Assembly (NCBI RefSeq): GCF_900215315.1
Contig: NZ_OBEB01000008.1
Span: 166,611-230,610, forward strand
Direction of reading: 5' to 3'
Length of the DNA stretch: 64,000 nucleotides
DNA from: Arsukibacterium tuosuense
GTDB taxonomy: Bacteria; Pseudomonadota; Gammaproteobacteria; Enterobacterales; Alteromonadaceae
Within the stretch, counting starts at the first letter, position 1. Every line of letters begins with the position of its first letter. A program made the translations under genes and the position numbers. The notes beneath the pieces are model-generated. The model made no database searches. It saw only the letters and a program-made list of their open reading frames with translations, and was not told the origin of the DNA. Below, in pieces: positions 26,029 to 35,000 of this stretch.

Positions 26029-27324
26029 TTACTGTTTTAATTTCAAAATCAATTCCGCAACATCGGCAACACCCAGTTTAACTTCATTCAGGCCAGTACT
26101 TACGCCTGAAATTTTCTGCTGGCCTAACTCAGATGCTTGCTGAATTTTGCTCATCTGCTGGTAAATCTGGCTAATTAAGCCTGAATTACTTTCAATAACA
26201 GTCGCTATTTTATTGGTGGCTTCACTGGTCCGAGCCGCCAAAGTGCGCACTTCATCTGCTACCACAGCAAAACCCCGGCCCGACTCACCCGCTCTGGCTG
26301 CTTCAATCGCCGCATTTAATGCCAGTAAGTTGGTCTGGTCGGCGATGGCTCTGATTGTTGCGACGATTTCCTGAATACTATTTGATTGCTCGTTCAGCTG
26401 TTTACTGACAGTACTGGCAGCATTAACTTCTCTGGCGATCAGGCCGGATGTTTCTACAGCTTCTTCAAGTGCCGATGTTGCTTGTGCCGTAATCTGTGCG
26501 GTTTGCTCTGAAGTGGTGGCTGCCTGATCAGCGGCAGCATACGCATGGTTAATCCGCTGAGTAATATCCGAGGCTAATTTAATGATTTTTATGACTTTCT
26601 TTTGCTTATTAAAAATCGGGTTATAGCTTGCTTCCAGCCATACTGACTTGCCAAGCTTATTTTTACGTTCAAATAATCCCGAAAACGACTTGCCGGCCGC
26701 CATTTCTTGCCAGAAACGCGGGTGTTGTTTATAAAAATCGGGATAACAAAACATTTCATGGTGCTTACCAACAATCTCGTTTTTCTGGTAGCCCATGGCA
26801 TTCAGGAAAAGTTGATTAGCGTTCTCTATCACGCCTTCCGGCGTAAATTCAATCATAGCGGTAGTGTGGTCAAATGCTTCAAATATGGCACTTTGAAGAT
26901 CAAGTTGTTGCTGGTTCTTAGTCACATCGCGGGCAATTTTAATAATTTTAGTGACGTGGCCAGATGGGTCTTTTACCGGGAAATAAGTAGCATCTAACAG
27001 CAATATTTCGGCATTTTTGGTTCTGCGCTCAAACACCCCGCTATGGCTTTTACCTGCTGCCAGCTCGCGCCAGAAATTTTTATAGTCAGCTGTAGCAATA
27101 TATTCTTTGTCGCAAAACAGCCGGTGGTGCTGACCAATTACTTCGTTTTCCGAATAACCGGCCGCTTGCAAAAATAAGGGGTTTACCTGAGTTACTATGC
27201 CGTCTGGAGTAAATTCAATATAGGCGACATTGCCATGAATGGCGGCAAGGGCGGCATTTGTTTCATCCAGTTGCCGCTGACACGCAGCCAGAGCTTGTGA
27301 ATTGTCTTGTTTACTCCAAAGCAT
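26029..27324 (-). CDS. Soluble PAS-PAS methyl-accepting chemotaxis protein (BdlA/Aer2-like layout)
   Basis: A 431-residue protein without membrane helices. Two tandem PAS domains (about residues 15-130 and 137-255) each carry [32 protein letters not shown] or [16 protein letters not shown], and [17 protein letters not shown] or [17 protein letters not shown]. The signalling domain has [41 protein letters not shown]. It is shorter than membrane receptors and resembles BdlA of Pseudomonas, which links redox or energy state to biofilm dispersal. The cofactor is unknown. It has no chemotaxis genes beside it and is preceded by about 180 bases of AT-rich promoter-like DNA. Confidence 0.88.
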   Translation of the reverse strand: MLWSKQDNSQALAACQRQLDETNAALAAIHGNVAYIEFTPDGIVTQVNPLFLQAAGYSENEVIGQHHRLFCDKEYIATADYKNFWRELAAGKSHSGVFERRTKNAEILLLDATYFPVKDPSGHVTKIIKIARDVTKNQQQLDLQSAIFEAFDHTTAMIEFTPEGVIENANQLFLNAMGYQKNEIVGKHHEMFCYPDFYKQHPRFWQEMAAGKSFSGLFERKNKLGKSVWLEASYNPIFNKQKKVIKIIKLASDITQRINHAYAAADQAATTSEQTAQITAQATSALEEAVETSGLIAREVNAASTVSKQLNEQSNSIQEIVATIRAIADQTNLLALNAAIEAARAGESGRGFAVVADEVRTLAARTSEATNKIATVIESNSGLISQIYQQMSKIQQASELGQQKISGVSTGLNEVKLGVADVAELILKLKQ

Positions 27325-27502
27325 AGTGACTCCAGAAAACTCTTAAAAGTAAGAATAATTAAGACAGATAAACTAACCTACAGTATTTATGAATAAAAAA
27401 TAGTACACGTGATAAAAAAAGTTACAAAGCTTTTAATAGGACGGCTAAGGCAATAGATAATATTTTTCAGCAGGTTTAACGTGCTGTTTGAATATCTGGC
27501 AG

Positions 27503-27784
27503 TCAGCCGAAATTCCAGCTTAAACCGTGCTGGGCGAACAGGGCAGAGTCTTTATTAAACCACTGCTTAAAAGGTGACACATCAAAGCCGTGCAACTGGG
27601 CCAGGTAGGCATAGCGCAGCGAGGTGCTCAACAAATCGGGGTAGCGCCATATTTTGCCGTAGGCCACCACGCAAAGCGTTGGCTGTTCGGCCAGGATCTC
27701 AATCGCTTGCATTACCTGGTGTAAGTAGCGTAGCTCGGCAGTTAGCGCTGGGCTAATAGGTGGAGGTGGTGGGGTGTGGTGCAT
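27503..27784 (-). CDS. Hypothetical protein, 93 residues
   Basis: A small protein opening with MHHTPPPPPISPALTAELRYLHQVMQAIEIL and ending WFNKDSALFAQHGLSWNFG. Proline-rich N-terminus, one helical segment, several aromatic residues. Codon use matches its neighbours. I do not recognise a family. It has no clear operon partner. Confidence 0.5.
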   Translation of the reverse strand: MHHTPPPPPISPALTAELRYLHQVMQAIEILAEQPTLCVVAYGKIWRYPDLLSTSLRYAYLAQLHGFDVSPFKQWFNKDSALFAQHGLSWNFG

Positions 27785-27906
27785 AAGCCGGCCTTGTAAG
27801 GTTGTTCTGTGCTTAATTTAGGGTATCGGCCGGGGCATTGATAGGTTTAGTCAGTTATCGTCAGTTTGATGTGTACTTATAAAGTACATGTCCGGTAATC
27901 AAGGCT

Positions 27907-28004
27907 GAACCGGTTTACCCACGCCGACACGCCGTAAACCCATCCATGGGGGCTCGTTTCCGCCCGTCCGGGGCTTCAACGGTCGGCTTAGGGTAAACCG
28001 ATTC
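27907..28004. repeat. 98-bp element bounded by 14-bp inverted repeats
   Basis: GAACCGGTTTACCC (27907-27920) and GGGTAAACCGATTC (27991-28004) are inverted repeats matching at 13 of 14 positions. The GC-rich interior includes a third related block, GTAAACCCATCCATGGGGGC, able to fold. There is no coding frame. The size and structure fit a REP/MITE-like dispersed element. Confidence 0.5.
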
Positions 28005-28061
28005 TGCCAGGCGGAATCTTTGTTTACTCAAAAAGCACATTGTTTAACTTCACCTGTCAGG

Positions 28062-28856
28062 CTAACCGGGGCGACTCAGCGGCTTAATTCTGGTTTGGTA
28101 CAGGTGCTCCAGCGCTTCGCTAATGGTCATATCGTCGTTTTCACTTAGGTAACGCTCTACCTGCTTATGCACGAAAATAACTGCTTGTTTATGCTGTTTG
28201 GCAAAGGCCGCGCATTGCTGCTTTAGCTGCTGGTTAAACTCTTTTTCCGCTACTTGTTTGTGCACCGCCTGAATCGCCAGCTCAAAGTTATTGTCGTTAT
28301 CGGCAAAGTATTCTTTTAAGGTATTTTTCGGTATCCGGTAGGCTTTACTGGCAAACTCCAGCGCTTCCCGAAAGCTAGTAAACTGCTCGCCAAATACCTC
28401 AAAGTAAATCGGCGCCTGCGCTTCGACATTGTGCTGCAGCCCGGCGGCTTCATAGGCAAACCCCGGGTAAGCCAGCCGCTCGGTGGTTTCTGCGCCCAGC
28501 TTTAACCCGGCTTCAATACTATGGCGCAGACTAAAATCCAGTGATGCTAACTCGGCTTCGGTCCACATTTCATAAATGGTTAGCGCTTTGGCATATTTCT
28601 TCGCCAGTTTGTCTTTAGCAAACTTGCACCGCTCATCCAGCGTGCCGGCCTTGCAGGCTTTTAAGTGGTCATGGCATTCAGTACAGCAAGGCACCTGTAA
28701 AAACTCACTGGGCTCGCGGGTCGCCAGGTAAAACTCCAGGTATTGCCGCGGTGGCGCATAGTCATGCGCGCTGGCAATACAACCGCAGTAAAAGCAGGTG
28801 TTAAAGTCATCGCGGTAGGTGGGTACCAGCAGGTGGTAATCTGTAGCGGCGGTCAT
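28062..28856 (-). CDS. Conserved hypothetical protein with HNH-like cysteine cluster
   Basis: A 264-residue protein. The first 70 residues hold CFYCGC (C21, C24, C26), HDYAPP (31-36) and CCTECHDHLKACKAG (C57, C58, C61), the order of zinc and catalytic parts in HNH nucleases, but with His-Asp in place of the usual Asp-His. The remaining 190 residues are helical and charged, with a repeated AFxKQHKQAVIFVHKQ type segment and the ending SEALEHLYQTRIKPL. It may be a degenerate or unusual HNH protein, or a plain zinc-binding protein. It sits 235 bases upstream of dptF, divergently, so a link with the phosphorothioate island is possible but unproven. Confidence 0.55.
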   Translation of the reverse strand: MTAATDYHLLVPTYRDDFNTCFYCGCIASAHDYAPPRQYLEFYLATREPSEFLQVPCCTECHDHLKACKAGTLDERCKFAKDKLAKKYAKALTIYEMWTEAELASLDFSLRHSIEAGLKLGAETTERLAYPGFAYEAAGLQHNVEAQAPIYFEVFGEQFTSFREALEFASKAYRIPKNTLKEYFADNDNNFELAIQAVHKQVAEKEFNQQLKQQCAAFAKQHKQAVIFVHKQVERYLSENDDMTISEALEHLYQTRIKPLSRPG

Positions 28857-29091
28857 GGTGCCTTCTTGAGTTTGGAAATAGAAGAAAAGTGGGCAGTATA
28901 ACGAAATTGGTGGTGAGTGTTGGAGGTTTAGTGGTGGAGTTGTTGTAACAAGCGGTGTGAAACGACTAATTGTTGCTTAATTATCAAAATATTATCGATT
29001 GCCCATTGTTTCTATTGTGGTAAAGTAATTTCAGATTGTTTACCAAGGAGCGGTAGAAAAGCCGCTTTATTTCAACAAGGTAGCTAAACAT

Positions 29092-30705
29092 ATGCGGCTT
29101 AGAGAAGTTCTCGGAGTACTTTCTAAATCCTCGCCTTATGCAGTTAAAACTGAACGCGAATTAGCGTTAGCAAACAGTTTAGATGCAGTCAAAAATTACC
29201 TATATGTTGCAACAGACATCGAGGCTGATTTTCATAATCATTTGAAATCAATTAGCTACGGCGATAAGAAAATTGTCTTTTTATGTGGCAGCAGCGGTGA
29301 TGGTAAGTCCGAAATACTTACCCGCTACTCGAAGCAGTATCAGCACAAAGCGCATTTCCACCTTGATGCGACTCACAGCTTTAGTCCAAAAGAAACTGCG
29401 ATTGAACGACTTGACCAAGTGTTTGCGGACTACGAGTCAGGCAGTAAGGCACTGGTTGTTGGTATTAATACCGGTATGCTGGGCAATTATTCGGAAGAGG
29501 GAGCAAACGATAAAATCAAGCAAGCCATTAAAGGCTTCTTGCAAAAACGACCGTTGAATAACGAATTCGTGTTTCTCGATTTTGAGCAGTACCCCAAATT
29601 CAAGTTGGAAACGCACCGCTATAGCTCCAAATTTACCGAGCAGCTTTTAAAGCGAATTACAGCCCAAGATGACAACATTATCCGTCAGTACTTTGATAAA
29701 GAGCGTTCGCTACCTGAAGCAGAAAGAGATAGTGTTCTATGTCAAAACTATGAATTGCTGTCGATCCCATCAGTGCAGCGCATAGTCGTTGAGTCGTTGT
29801 TTAAAGCAAGGTTAATGAAAGACCAGTTCTTAACCGCAAGGGCACTGCTTGATTTTGTTTATCACTTATTCTCAGGTGATAACTACTTGTCTGAAAATTT
29901 ATTTACCTGCAGTGAAAGTGAGATAGTCGCCAAGATTGCTGATTTTGACCCAGCGCTGTTGCGGACAAAATTGATTGACCAGTTTGTGTTAAGTCACAAG
30001 CTCAACATTGAAGAGCCAGAGTTTGAAGAATTTAAGCCGGTCTTAAGAACCAAAGGCTTTGATTTGAGGAAGTTACGCTCGCCGGAGAGTATTATTCGGC
30101 TGTTTTATTTGCTGCAATATGAAGATATCGGTAACAACTATCATCATCGGTTTAAAGCTGATTTTAATGATAGCCTGCTGGATAAATACGCCACTATTTG
30201 GCGGCTTCACAACACACCAGACCAGGCTGAAGCTAAGCAAGAATTAAAACAGTTTTACCGCGAAGTGCTGCTTACTGCAATCAGTAAGTACAACAACCGA
30301 AATGCACCACAGTTAGGAAAAGATGAACTCTTGCTCACTACTCGCGGCGGTTTTCATATTGCAGCTCAGGTTGATGTGAAGCAGGACAATACTGCTATTA
30401 AGTTGGAAGCTGCTGCCGAATCTGAGCATGTCGGTTACTTCCATGCTTGTTTAAAGGTTGATGAACAACCGTTGCAGAAAATGGCGGTCAACATCAATTT
30501 ACTTGGTTTGTTATACCGCATTTGTGAAGGTTATCAGCCTAATAAACATGATAAAAATGCTGTGGTGTTACTTGATGAACTGGTTGAAGAGTTACACGAC
30601 ATCGCCAGTAAAGCTAAAACGCTTTACATACTGCGAGGCTCAAGCCGTTACCGGCTATATAACGCCGAAGGCAATGGCAGTGAACTTGAAGTAAGTGGAG
30701 GCTAA
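29092..30705 (+). CDS. dptF: DNA phosphorothioation-dependent restriction protein DptF
   Basis: A 537-residue NTPase. Walker A GSSGDGKSE is at about residues 65-73 (FLCGSSGDGKSEIL), followed by a conserved HFHLDATHSFSPKETAIERLDQ block and NTGMLGNY. Length and this combination match DptF (DndF), one of three subunits of the complex that restricts DNA lacking phosphorothioate marks. It is the first gene of dptF-dptG-dptH on the plus strand. Upstream 235 bases are AT-rich and include a small AGCGG/CCGCT hairpin 15-40 bases before the start. Start ATG 29092 is preceded by AAGGTAGC. Codons are more AT-rich than in the sulfide region, as expected for a mobile defence island. Confidence 0.9.
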   Translation: MRLREVLGVLSKSSPYAVKTERELALANSLDAVKNYLYVATDIEADFHNHLKSISYGDKKIVFLCGSSGDGKSEILTRYSKQYQHKAHFHLDATHSFSPKETAIERLDQVFADYESGSKALVVGINTGMLGNYSEEGANDKIKQAIKGFLQKRPLNNEFVFLDFEQYPKFKLETHRYSSKFTEQLLKRITAQDDNIIRQYFDKERSLPEAERDSVLCQNYELLSIPSVQRIVVESLFKARLMKDQFLTARALLDFVYHLFSGDNYLSENLFTCSESEIVAKIADFDPALLRTKLIDQFVLSHKLNIEEPEFEEFKPVLRTKGFDLRKLRSPESIIRLFYLLQYEDIGNNYHHRFKADFNDSLLDKYATIWRLHNTPDQAEAKQELKQFYREVLLTAISKYNNRNAPQLGKDELLLTTRGGFHIAAQVDVKQDNTAIKLEAAAESEHVGYFHACLKVDEQPLQKMAVNINLLGLLYRICEGYQPNKHDKNAVVLLDELVEELHDIASKAKTLYILRGSSRYRLYNAEGNGSELEVSGG

Positions 30706-30709
30706 ACAG

Positions 30710-32020
30710 GTGAATTTAAGCACAAAATTGGAAGTTTCAAAAAATCGCCTGAATACGTTTTTCCCACTGAGAACCAAAGATGAGCGTAAAGAGCTTGATT
30801 GGGACAGCATTCTTGGCAATGTGATTTCAGAAGTTTATCGCAAGCAGTTGGCGGTAGAAAATTTGACTGACTTTCAAGCGATGTGTGAGCAAGAGCTGAA
30901 ACAGCGATTGGATGATGATGCCTTTTGGCCGGTTTTGAAAGCAATGTACTTTGACAGCTCAGATGTATTAAAAATTGCACCTGAGTTTCTGCTGTTTCGC
31001 TCTGAAGAGGCCGAAGACAATAAGCATAACCAGCGTATTGGTGACATGTTCGTCAATTTGATGGGAGGCAAAACCTTACTTAATTTGTCACCCATGCGGT
31101 TAAATTTTGTCGAGCAAATCTTGTTCGATGTGCTTGAGAATAAAGCACTAAAACCTGAAGCGAAAATGAAAAAACGGGTGTTTAAAGAGCAACCTTATTT
31201 ACCTTTTTTGGCACAGTGCTTTAAAGATGATTTGGCCTTTCTGGGTTCTAAGCCGCGGTATCTGTTGGACAGCTTTCAAGACTTTTTACGTTTATATGGT
31301 TTTTTGTACACCAGTCAGCTGGCGCATAACCTGGTTAATTGGTCAGAGGGCGAACCAAAACCCTGTCCGAACTATTTGATACTCGACACGGAAAAAGCCA
31401 GTGCAGAGCGAAAGCAGCTAAAAGAGTCGGGTTATCAGCAGTTGTACAATCATGTGCTACGAATTTTCCCTTATTTGACGATGGCTGAAATGCTGCAAGC
31501 CGGGCGTGACGAAGTTCGCCCATTATGGCTGCTGGCTGACAGCATTCGCAACTTTGACCCCGCTACCGCGTTGTTGAATGATTTTGCTCAGTCTTTTAAA
31601 GACGAACGGCAGCTGATAAAAGTGCAGGTCAATGCACAGCCAGACAGTATTTCGGCTTTGCGGCAGGTGCTGCAGTTATCTCGTGATCAGTTTAAAACCG
31701 GTAATAAAGATAAAGACGACATCAACACTAATTTTGCTAAAGCGACGATTAAACACTTATGTGCTGATTTTATTCAGCAGCGCGGCGCGGCAGGTTCGGT
31801 ATTGGTGATGAATCAGGATTACCTGTTACTGCTAACTAACCTGGTGATTGGTAGCAACGAATCATTACGATTGAACGAGTTAATTAAGGGCTTTAATCAG
31901 CGCGGTGTGTTTTTTGATAAACAAAGTCAGGCTGAAATTGTGCAATTTTATGAGCGCATCGGCAATGTAGAGCGCATGAGTGATAGTGGAGACGCAGTAT
32001 ATGTCAGAAAAACAGTTTGA
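30710..32020 (+). CDS. dptG: DNA phosphorothioation-dependent restriction protein DptG
   Basis: About 436 residues. I place the start at GTG 30710 (MNLSTKLEVSKN) because GGAGG lies 8 bases upstream at 30697-30701, while the alternative GTG 30695 would sit inside dptF. The protein is helical and charged without Walker motifs; conserved-looking parts are TKDERKELDWDSILGNVISEVYRKQL and RNFDPATALLNDFAQSF. Identity rests on size, position between dptF and dptH and remembered DptG features. It is needed, with DptF and DptH, for restriction of unmodified DNA. It overlaps dptH by 20 bases. Confidence 0.85.
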   Translation: MNLSTKLEVSKNRLNTFFPLRTKDERKELDWDSILGNVISEVYRKQLAVENLTDFQAMCEQELKQRLDDDAFWPVLKAMYFDSSDVLKIAPEFLLFRSEEAEDNKHNQRIGDMFVNLMGGKTLLNLSPMRLNFVEQILFDVLENKALKPEAKMKKRVFKEQPYLPFLAQCFKDDLAFLGSKPRYLLDSFQDFLRLYGFLYTSQLAHNLVNWSEGEPKPCPNYLILDTEKASAERKQLKESGYQQLYNHVLRIFPYLTMAEMLQAGRDEVRPLWLLADSIRNFDPATALLNDFAQSFKDERQLIKVQVNAQPDSISALRQVLQLSRDQFKTGNKDKDDINTNFAKATIKHLCADFIQQRGAAGSVLVMNQDYLLLLTNLVIGSNESLRLNELIKGFNQRGVFFDKQSQAEIVQFYERIGNVERMSDSGDAVYVRKTV

Positions 32021-35000
32021 GAGCTTTTTGGTTGAGCAATTAATCAACCGTTGCCAAAGCGAACTCAAAGCCGGTTTTCGCTATCAATTTAAATCGCCGG
32101 ATGGGCAAAACAGTCGTCTATTAACTGATGAATTGTTAGCACATCAAACAGCTTCTATTACCGACATTGCAACAGAGTTGCCGTTTATCCAAATTGGTTC
32201 AGTAAAGCTAATTCCAGTGCTCCACGCTGATAATGAGCAAGGCTTTACGGAAAACTATATCTCACGTTTACGCGATATGGTGGCAGGCCAGCAAGGTGAT
32301 TTTGCTCAGACAGCCCTGCTAATTGTGCACAACAGCATGTTAGATACTCTGATTAATTCCGCGGAAGACTTGGCTCAGCCGGGTAAAGTTTGGCACCCCT
32401 ATACATTAAAAGAACAGTTAAAAATCTTAATTAACCCGCTGGATAAGCAACGAACTGTGTCTGAAACCTTGCTTGATTTGGTGTATGAGCAAATTGTAGA
32501 CAATGGCGGCACAGCTTTTGGTTTCAACAAGCTTTATAGTGCAATTTTAGACGGCGATCTCAGGTTTGATGAATTAGACCTTTTGCAAGACAGCGAGCTA
32601 AAAAGACCCACAGAAAACAAAGAACAGATTAAAAACCGAGTCGCTGAAAACCAGAGATTACACGACCGTATTGCTCAAATTACCGAGCGTTTCCCTGGCG
32701 AGCTAGTTGAAAAACTTGGCGAACTGGATTTTGGTGAAAAGTTTATCGAAGAGCACTTCTCTGAACCCGGTAAGTGGCGTGAAACACTGGAACTGGGCGC
32801 GTGTTTTGAAGAGCAAAAGAAAAACCGTAAAGCCGGTTTAAGCCTTGAAACCGAAGAGTCTGGTTTAACGGTTGATTTAACCGGCAGAGATAAAGCAGCC
32901 ACCAAAGCCGGCAAACGCGAGCGGCATTTAATTTTGGCATTGCATCAAGGCGAGATAAACGCTGACTTTGAGCTGGTGTTTATCGGTGATGCGGTTGACA
33001 AAGATCAAATAGACATTAAAGATGCTTCTGAAGACAAAATTAAGCTGTCAGGCATTAATAATGCAGGCGGTAAGCGCAGCAGGGTAAAATTTAGTTGTAA
33101 CGATATTACCGCACCAGTGTTTTGTTTTATCCGCTTAAATCGCGAGAACACCGGCGAGCGTTACAGTTTTAAGATTGTGATCTTACCGGCATCCGATTTC
33201 CCGCTGGAAAACATAGCGCATAATTTCCTGGTGCAGGTAAAGCAGAAAAAATTACTACTACAGACTGACGAAAATAAGCTGCGGATCTCTGATTATTCTG
33301 CGACTGCAGAGCTTGAGCAACCAGGGCAGGTTTTTGCGTGCGCTGACATTGGCGTAATAGACTTTGAAACAATGGCGAATGAATCGGCCGAGATTGGTTT
33401 TACTGTTAAAACCAATAGCTACAACCTGGATTTCGAGGTTGAAGGTGCCGTTGCTTCAGACGCACTGAGTTTGCCATTGCTGCTGGATACCGAGCGTTAT
33501 CCACGTTTATTCGATGCCGGTTACTTTGGCGTATTTAACAAAAGCAAAAACAAAATTATCCTCGATAATCAGGAAGTCGCACCCAAGGGGCGGCGATTAA
33601 CAATATTGCAGTGGGAACATCAGCTGGTAAGTGAACAACTGCTGTACCGGCATGATGAGCCCGATCGCAACTTAACTGCAGCTGCCTTTAAGCTCTATCC
33701 GCCACTTGAACAATCCTATACTGCTTTGCTGACTGAACTGCACAAACGCAAATGCTTGCCGTCTTTATCGGGTTGGGATGCGCAGTATATCGAGCTGGTG
33801 CGCCAGGTGGTAAATGCCTTTACCCAAGCAACAGCCGATATCGCTGAGAATGATGTGCTGAGTAAAGAGCAAAGGCAGTTGATGCAAATTGGTTTTGCCC
33901 AGTTTGATGGTGCTGAATATGTTACGCCGTTACACCCTATTGTGCTGGCGTACTATTTGTACCTTGCTGAGCAAATGCTGGCCGACAAACAACAAGCTCA
34001 AAGCTTTGCAGATTTACCCCGTATAACCAAAGAGCGTTTGAATCCGCAGGGGTTAATGCCGTATTTGTATCACCCGAAGTATGAATTTAGCTATGTGCAG
34101 GCAGAGCGTGATAACAGTTTTTGGCTGCAGTTGGTGCCGCAGAAAGACACCAGCTTTAGCTACGTCCGTAAACTGGTGCTGGAAAAAGCCACCGAATTTC
34201 AGGCCGCTTTTAGCATGTTATTTAGCTGCGGCCCCAGAGCAAAGCTGCTGATTAACTCAGTCAACAACCATGACAATACTGATCTGTTTATGGGGTTGGT
34301 GGATTTGGTTAAAGATCTGAAAGACAAAGTACCCTATATCCATGTGTGTTTGTACGACGACGAGCTGATGTATAACGAGTTCGACCGTTTTGCTGATATG
34401 GGCAAACATGAAGAGTTAAAGCAGCGCTACGAATTAACTAAAGGCAAAGCCAAAGAATACGCTGATTTAGTGGTGGACTTGCTGCGCACCCGGCTGACTT
34501 ACAGCAAGTTTGAAAATGCTAATGTGGCCGAGCAGCAATATGCGCATATTAGCTTTTTCCGTAACAACCAGCGGGTAGAGCGCACTGATGTTGACCCCGC
34601 TCAGGAGCTTAGCGGCGTGGTGTGTCACGGCCTAATTGCCGGCGAAGCTGCGGCCAATAAACAAGATAGCTACTTTACTGCCTTTGGTTTAAGAGGGGTG
34701 GATACAACCAACTTGCCACATTTGCAGTTAGCGCAACAGTATAACCGCTTAGTGAAGCCGGCTTACAAAGCCAATGAGCAACATGGTAAAGCCAAATCTA
34801 CCGCTCTTGCGGTGAACGACAGTTTCCGCAGCCTGTTAGAACGCTCGTATGACTCGTCTATCTGGACCTGCATTATTGACCCTAAAGTCACGCTGGACTT
34901 TTTTGAGTCGTCCAAAGATGTGGTGCTTATTCACTACTCAGACAACTACACCAATTCCACTAATTACGATGCCATCACGCTAACTAAGCAAACCGACTTA

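Noticed and set aside
29040..29075. AGCGG/CCGCT hairpin ahead of dptF as an attenuator
   Set aside because: The stem has only five pairs and the following T-stretch is interrupted, so regulation cannot be claimed.
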